Below are positions 61,409 through 64,000 of a DNA stretch of 64,000 bases, one piece after another; the stretch's first letter is position 1; each line of letters opens with the position of its first letter. The notes under the pieces were generated by a model. The model ran no database searches, was not told where the DNA came from, and saw only the letters and a program-made list of their open reading frames with translations. This stretch comes from Streptomyces sp. ML-6 (GTDB taxonomy: Bacteria > Actinomycetota > Actinomycetes > Streptomycetales > Streptomycetaceae): NCBI RefSeq assembly GCF_030116705.1, contig NZ_JAOTIK010000001.1, positions 2,747,001 to 2,811,000 of the forward strand, given 5' to 3'. Both the position numbers and the translations under genes were made by a program.

Positions 61409-62601
61409 CCCGGGTCACCGCCGCTACCTCGGCGTCCCTCACTCCCCGCCAGGTCTGGGCCCGCGTCCGCGGCCTGCTGCTCGCCCTGCTTCTGCTCGTC
61501 GTCGCCGCGATCGCCCTGGCGAGCGTGCGCTCCGGCGACCAACACGGCCGCCTCGACCCCCGCTCCGCCGACCAGTACGGCAGCCGGGCCGTCGCCGAAC
61601 TCCTCGAGGACCGCGGGGTCTCCGTCCAGGTGGTCACCACCCTCCGCGAGGCCACGGCCCGGTTGGGCCCCGACACCACGCTGCTCGTCACCTCCCCCGA
61701 CCTGCTGGCCCCGGACCGGCAGGAGAGGCTCCGCGCCGCGGCCGAGGGCTCGGCCGGCCGTACCGTCTTCCTCGCGGCGGGACCTTCCTCCGTGAGCACG
61801 CTGGTGCCCGGCGTCGGCGCCGAGCCCGCCGGCCCCGTGGTCCCCCGCGACCCCGAATGCCCGCTGCCCGCCGCCCGTGCCGCGGGCGATGCCGAAACGG
61901 GGGGCTTCCGCTACACCGCGGACGGTTCCGCCACCACCTCCTGCTTCCCGAGCGACGGCCTTCCCACCCTGCTCCTGGTCGAGCGGGGCGCCGGTGACAC
62001 CGTGCTCCTCGGTTCCCCCGACCTTCTTCGCAACGACCGGCTCGCCCACCGGGGCAACGCCTCCCTGGCCCTGCAACTTCTCGGTTCCCGTCCTCATCTG
62101 GTCTGGTACCTCCCTTCACTCGCCGATGTTTCCGCCGCCGGAGACGACGGCGACGGAGCCGGTGACGGTCGCAGCTTCACCGACCTGATTCCGCAGGGCT
62201 GGCTGTGGGGCACGCTCCAGCTGGCCCTGGCCGCCGTACTCGCCGCCATCTGGCGCGGCCGCCGCCTGGGCCCCCTGGTGGCCGAGCGACTGCCCGTGGC
62301 CATCCGCGCCTCCGAATCCACCGAGGGCCGGGCCCGCCTCTACCGCAGGACGAACGCCCGTGACCGCGCCGCCGACTCGCTGCGTGCCGCGTCCCGTACC
62401 CGTATCGCCCCGCTCATCGGCGTCTCCTCCCGCGACGCCCACTCCCCCTCGGTGCTCGTCCCCGCTCTTTCCGCCCGCCTCGGCACCACCGACGACAGCC
62501 TCCAGTCGCTGCTCTTCGGCCCCGTTCCGGCCGACGACACCGCTCTCGTCCGCCTGGCAGACCAACTCGACACCCTCGAAAGAGAGGTACGCACGTCATG
62601 A
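61405..62601 (+). CDS. DUF4350 domain membrane protein
   Basis: A 398-residue protein. A helix (LLLALLLLVVAAIALASVRS) leads to an outer or cytosolic DUF4350 domain (SRAVAELLEDRGVSVQVVTT, TTLLVTSPDLLAPDRQERL), related to glutamine-amidotransferase-like folds but without a visible nucleophile. A second helix lies near residue 275 (GTLQLALAAVLAAIWRGRRL), followed by a helical tail with RRTNARDRAADSLRAASRTR. It starts inside the stop of the DUF4129 gene and its stop overlaps the MoxR start, so all are translationally coupled. Confidence 0.88.
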   Translation: MTRVTAATSASLTPRQVWARVRGLLLALLLLVVAAIALASVRSGDQHGRLDPRSADQYGSRAVAELLEDRGVSVQVVTTLREATARLGPDTTLLVTSPDLLAPDRQERLRAAAEGSAGRTVFLAAGPSSVSTLVPGVGAEPAGPVVPRDPECPLPAARAAGDAETGGFRYTADGSATTSCFPSDGLPTLLLVERGAGDTVLLGSPDLLRNDRLAHRGNASLALQLLGSRPHLVWYLPSLADVSAAGDDGDGAGDGRSFTDLIPQGWLWGTLQLALAAVLAAIWRGRRLGPLVAERLPVAIRASESTEGRARLYRRTNARDRAADSLRAASRTRIAPLIGVSSRDAHSPSVLVPALSARLGTTDDSLQSLLFGPVPADDTALVRLADQLDTLEREVRTS

Positions 62602-63599
62602 GCGCCCCGCCCCCGGTGCCCGCCGGCACCCCCGAGACCACCGGGAACGGCGACACGGCCCGCGCAGCCCTGGAAGCACTGCGCTCCGAGATCGCCAAGG
62701 CCGTGGTCGGCCAGGACCCCGCGGTCACGGGACTCGTCGTCGCCCTGCTCTGCCGGGGTCACGTCCTGCTCGAAGGCGTACCCGGGGTGGCCAAGACCCT
62801 CCTGGTCCGGGCCCTCGCCGCCTCGCTCGAACTCGACACCAAGCGCGTCCAGTTCACCCCCGACCTGATGCCCAGCGACGTCACCGGCTCGCTGATCTAC
62901 GACGCCCGTACAGCGGAGTTCTCCTTCCAGCCCGGTCCCGTCTTCACCAACCTGCTTCTCGCCGACGAGATCAACCGCACCCCTCCCAAGACGCAGTCCT
63001 CCCTCTTGGAAGCCATGGAGGAGCGCCAGGTCACCGTCGACGGAACCCCTCGGCGGCTGCCCGACCCCTTCCTCGTCGCCGCCACGCAGAACCCCGTCGA
63101 GTACGAGGGCACCTACCCGCTTCCCGAAGCCCAGCTGGACCGTTTCCTGCTCAAGCTGACGGTGCCGCTCCCCTCACGGGAGGACGAGGTCGACGTCCTC
63201 ATCCGGCATTCCGGCGGCTTCGATCCGCGCGATCTCAAGTCGGCGGGCATACGCCCCGTCGCAGGTCCGGCCGACCTCGAGGCCGCCCGCGACGCGGTCG
63301 CGCGGATCAAGGTCTCTCCCGAGATCGCCGGCTATGTCGTCGATATCTGTCGTGCCACGCGTGAATCCCCCTCGCTCGCCCTCGGCGTCTCCCCCCGAGG
63401 TGCCACCGCGCTGCTGTCGACCGCCCGTGCCTGGGCCTGGCTCACCGGCCGTGACTACGTCATCCCGGACGATGTGAAGGCCCTGGCACTCCCCACGCTC
63501 CGCCACCGCATTCAACTGCGGCCCGAGGCGGAGATGGAGGGGGTCACCCCCGACTCCGTCATCACCTCGGTCCTCGCCCACGTCCCCGTACCCCGATGA
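62598..63599 (+). CDS. MoxR-family AAA+ ATPase
   Basis: A 333-residue MoxR-like ATPase with full AAA+ motifs. Walker A: LLEGVPGVAKTLLVRALAAS. Walker B: NLLLADEINRTPPKTQSSLL, continuing LEAMEERQVTVDG. Sensor 1: VAATQNPVEYEGTYPLPEAQ, continuing LDRFLLK. Sensor 2 Arg: LGVSPRGATALL. MoxR ATPases act as chaperones that mature or activate partner complexes, generally with a von Willebrand or DUF58 partner. The DUF58 gene directly downstream fits. It overlaps the upstream gene as ATGA. Confidence 0.95.
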   Translation: MSAPPPVPAGTPETTGNGDTARAALEALRSEIAKAVVGQDPAVTGLVVALLCRGHVLLEGVPGVAKTLLVRALAASLELDTKRVQFTPDLMPSDVTGSLIYDARTAEFSFQPGPVFTNLLLADEINRTPPKTQSSLLEAMEERQVTVDGTPRRLPDPFLVAATQNPVEYEGTYPLPEAQLDRFLLKLTVPLPSREDEVDVLIRHSGGFDPRDLKSAGIRPVAGPADLEAARDAVARIKVSPEIAGYVVDICRATRESPSLALGVSPRGATALLSTARAWAWLTGRDYVIPDDVKALALPTLRHRIQLRPEAEMEGVTPDSVITSVLAHVPVPR

Positions 63600-63603
63600 G
63601 GCG

Positions 63604-64000
63604 GTGACCGTGGCGCTCACCGGACGTACCGCCCTGCTGGCCGCCCTGGGGTCACTCCCCGTAGGCATCCTGGCCCCGAGCTGGACCGGCCTGCTCGCGG
63701 TCAACGCACCGCTCTCTCTCGCAATTCTGTGCGACTACGTCCTGGCTGCACCAGTGCGAACGCTCCAGTTCACCCGAACCGGTGATACGAACGTTCGACT
63801 CGGCGAGACCGCCGAGGTGCAACTCACCGTGACCAACCCTTCCCGCCGCCGGCTGCGGGCACACCTCCGTGACGCCTGGCCCCCCAGCAGCTGGCCCGCG
63901 GGGACGGAACAGGCCGCCTCCCGCCACAGGCTGACTGTCCCGGCGGGGGAACGCCGTCGGCTGACCACGTTCCTGAAGCCCACTCGGCGTGGCGATCGCC
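63604..64000 (+). CDS. DUF58 protein (cut by the window end)
   Basis: The first 130 or so residues of a DUF58 protein. Two hydrophobic N-terminal helices (LLAALGSLPVGILAPSWTGL and LLAVNAPLSLAILCDYVLA) precede the usual beta region (TRTGDTNVRLGETAEVQLTV, TNPSRRRLRAHLRDAWPPS). DUF58 proteins contain a later von Willebrand-like domain and partner with MoxR. GTG 63604 or GTG 63610 begins the frame, 4 bases after the moxR stop. The gene runs past the right edge. Confidence 0.85.
   Translation, partial: MTVALTGRTALLAALGSLPVGILAPSWTGLLAVNAPLSLAILCDYVLAAPVRTLQFTRTGDTNVRLGETAEVQLTVTNPSRRRLRAHLRDAWPPSSWPAGTEQAASRHRLTVPAGERRRLTTFLKPTRRGDR

Overview
This is a stretch of a high-GC actinobacterial chromosome, almost certainly Streptomyces. 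The GC content is very high and codon third positions are nearly all G or C. GTG, ATG and one TTG start codon follow purine-rich ribosome sites. The gene order (ssrA-smpB-S41 protease-ftsX-ftsE-prfB-pkaB-pkaA, then gdh, secA, hpf, lpqB-mtrB-mtrA-mtnA) is the one I recall for the SCO2965-SCO3014 part of S. coelicolor. That synteny is from memory, not from a search.

Region 1 (1-4170) is accessory DNA next to the 3' end of the tmRNA gene. It holds a small unknown protein, an adenosylhomocysteinase-like NAD-binding protein directly followed by a NUDIX protein, a decayed TrmO-like fragment, a RepL/MarR-like winged-helix protein with two matching palindromes upstream, and an acetyltransferase lacking a recognisable N-terminus. 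It looks like an eroded integrative element or island. Region 2 (4178-18635) is core: tmRNA and SmpB (trans-translation), an S41 protease, FtsX/FtsE (cell-wall hydrolase control), a LAETG cell-wall-anchored repeat protein, release factor 2, the membrane Ser/Thr kinases PkaB and PkaA, and a divergent FHA/FtsK-type ATPase gene broken by two frame changes.

Region 3 (18778-36916) handles carbohydrates and envelope polymers. It has a sugar ABC importer without its own ATPase, whose first permease carries an inserted extracytoplasmic domain. A three-gene minus-strand set follows (GT-C mannosyltransferase-like protein, GT2-methyltransferase fusion, SMR/EamA-like protein). Next are two very large divergent proteins combining a GT2 domain with a CDP-glycerol glycerophosphotransferase (TagF-like) domain, with a matching upstream motif in front of each. 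A C-terminal scrap of a polysaccharide-export ABC ATPase and two tandem, recently related Ser/Thr kinases close the block.

Region 4 (37086-59347) is housekeeping: large NAD-glutamate dehydrogenase, DJ-1/PfpI protein, HAD hydrolase, DUF6912 and Rv3235-family proteins, SecA, an acetyltransferase, a YcaQ/AlkX-like protein, a NarL-type response regulator, the ribosome hibernation factor HPF, a ComF-type phosphoribosyltransferase, and the mtnA-mtrA-mtrB-lpqB set in near-contiguous minus-strand order. Region 5 (59488-64000) is a translationally coupled plus-strand operon: multi-pass membrane protein, DUF4129, DUF4350, MoxR ATPase and a DUF58 protein cut by the window edge.

No CRISPR array, intact transposase, tRNA or rRNA gene was seen. 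The most interesting items are the AdoHcyase-like/NUDIX pair, the dual TGTCA-N9-TGACA palindromes, the doubly frame-changed FHA/FtsK gene with TPYPG repeats, the permease with an inserted domain, and the divergent TagF-like pair with a conserved upstream motif and a degraded export ATPase.
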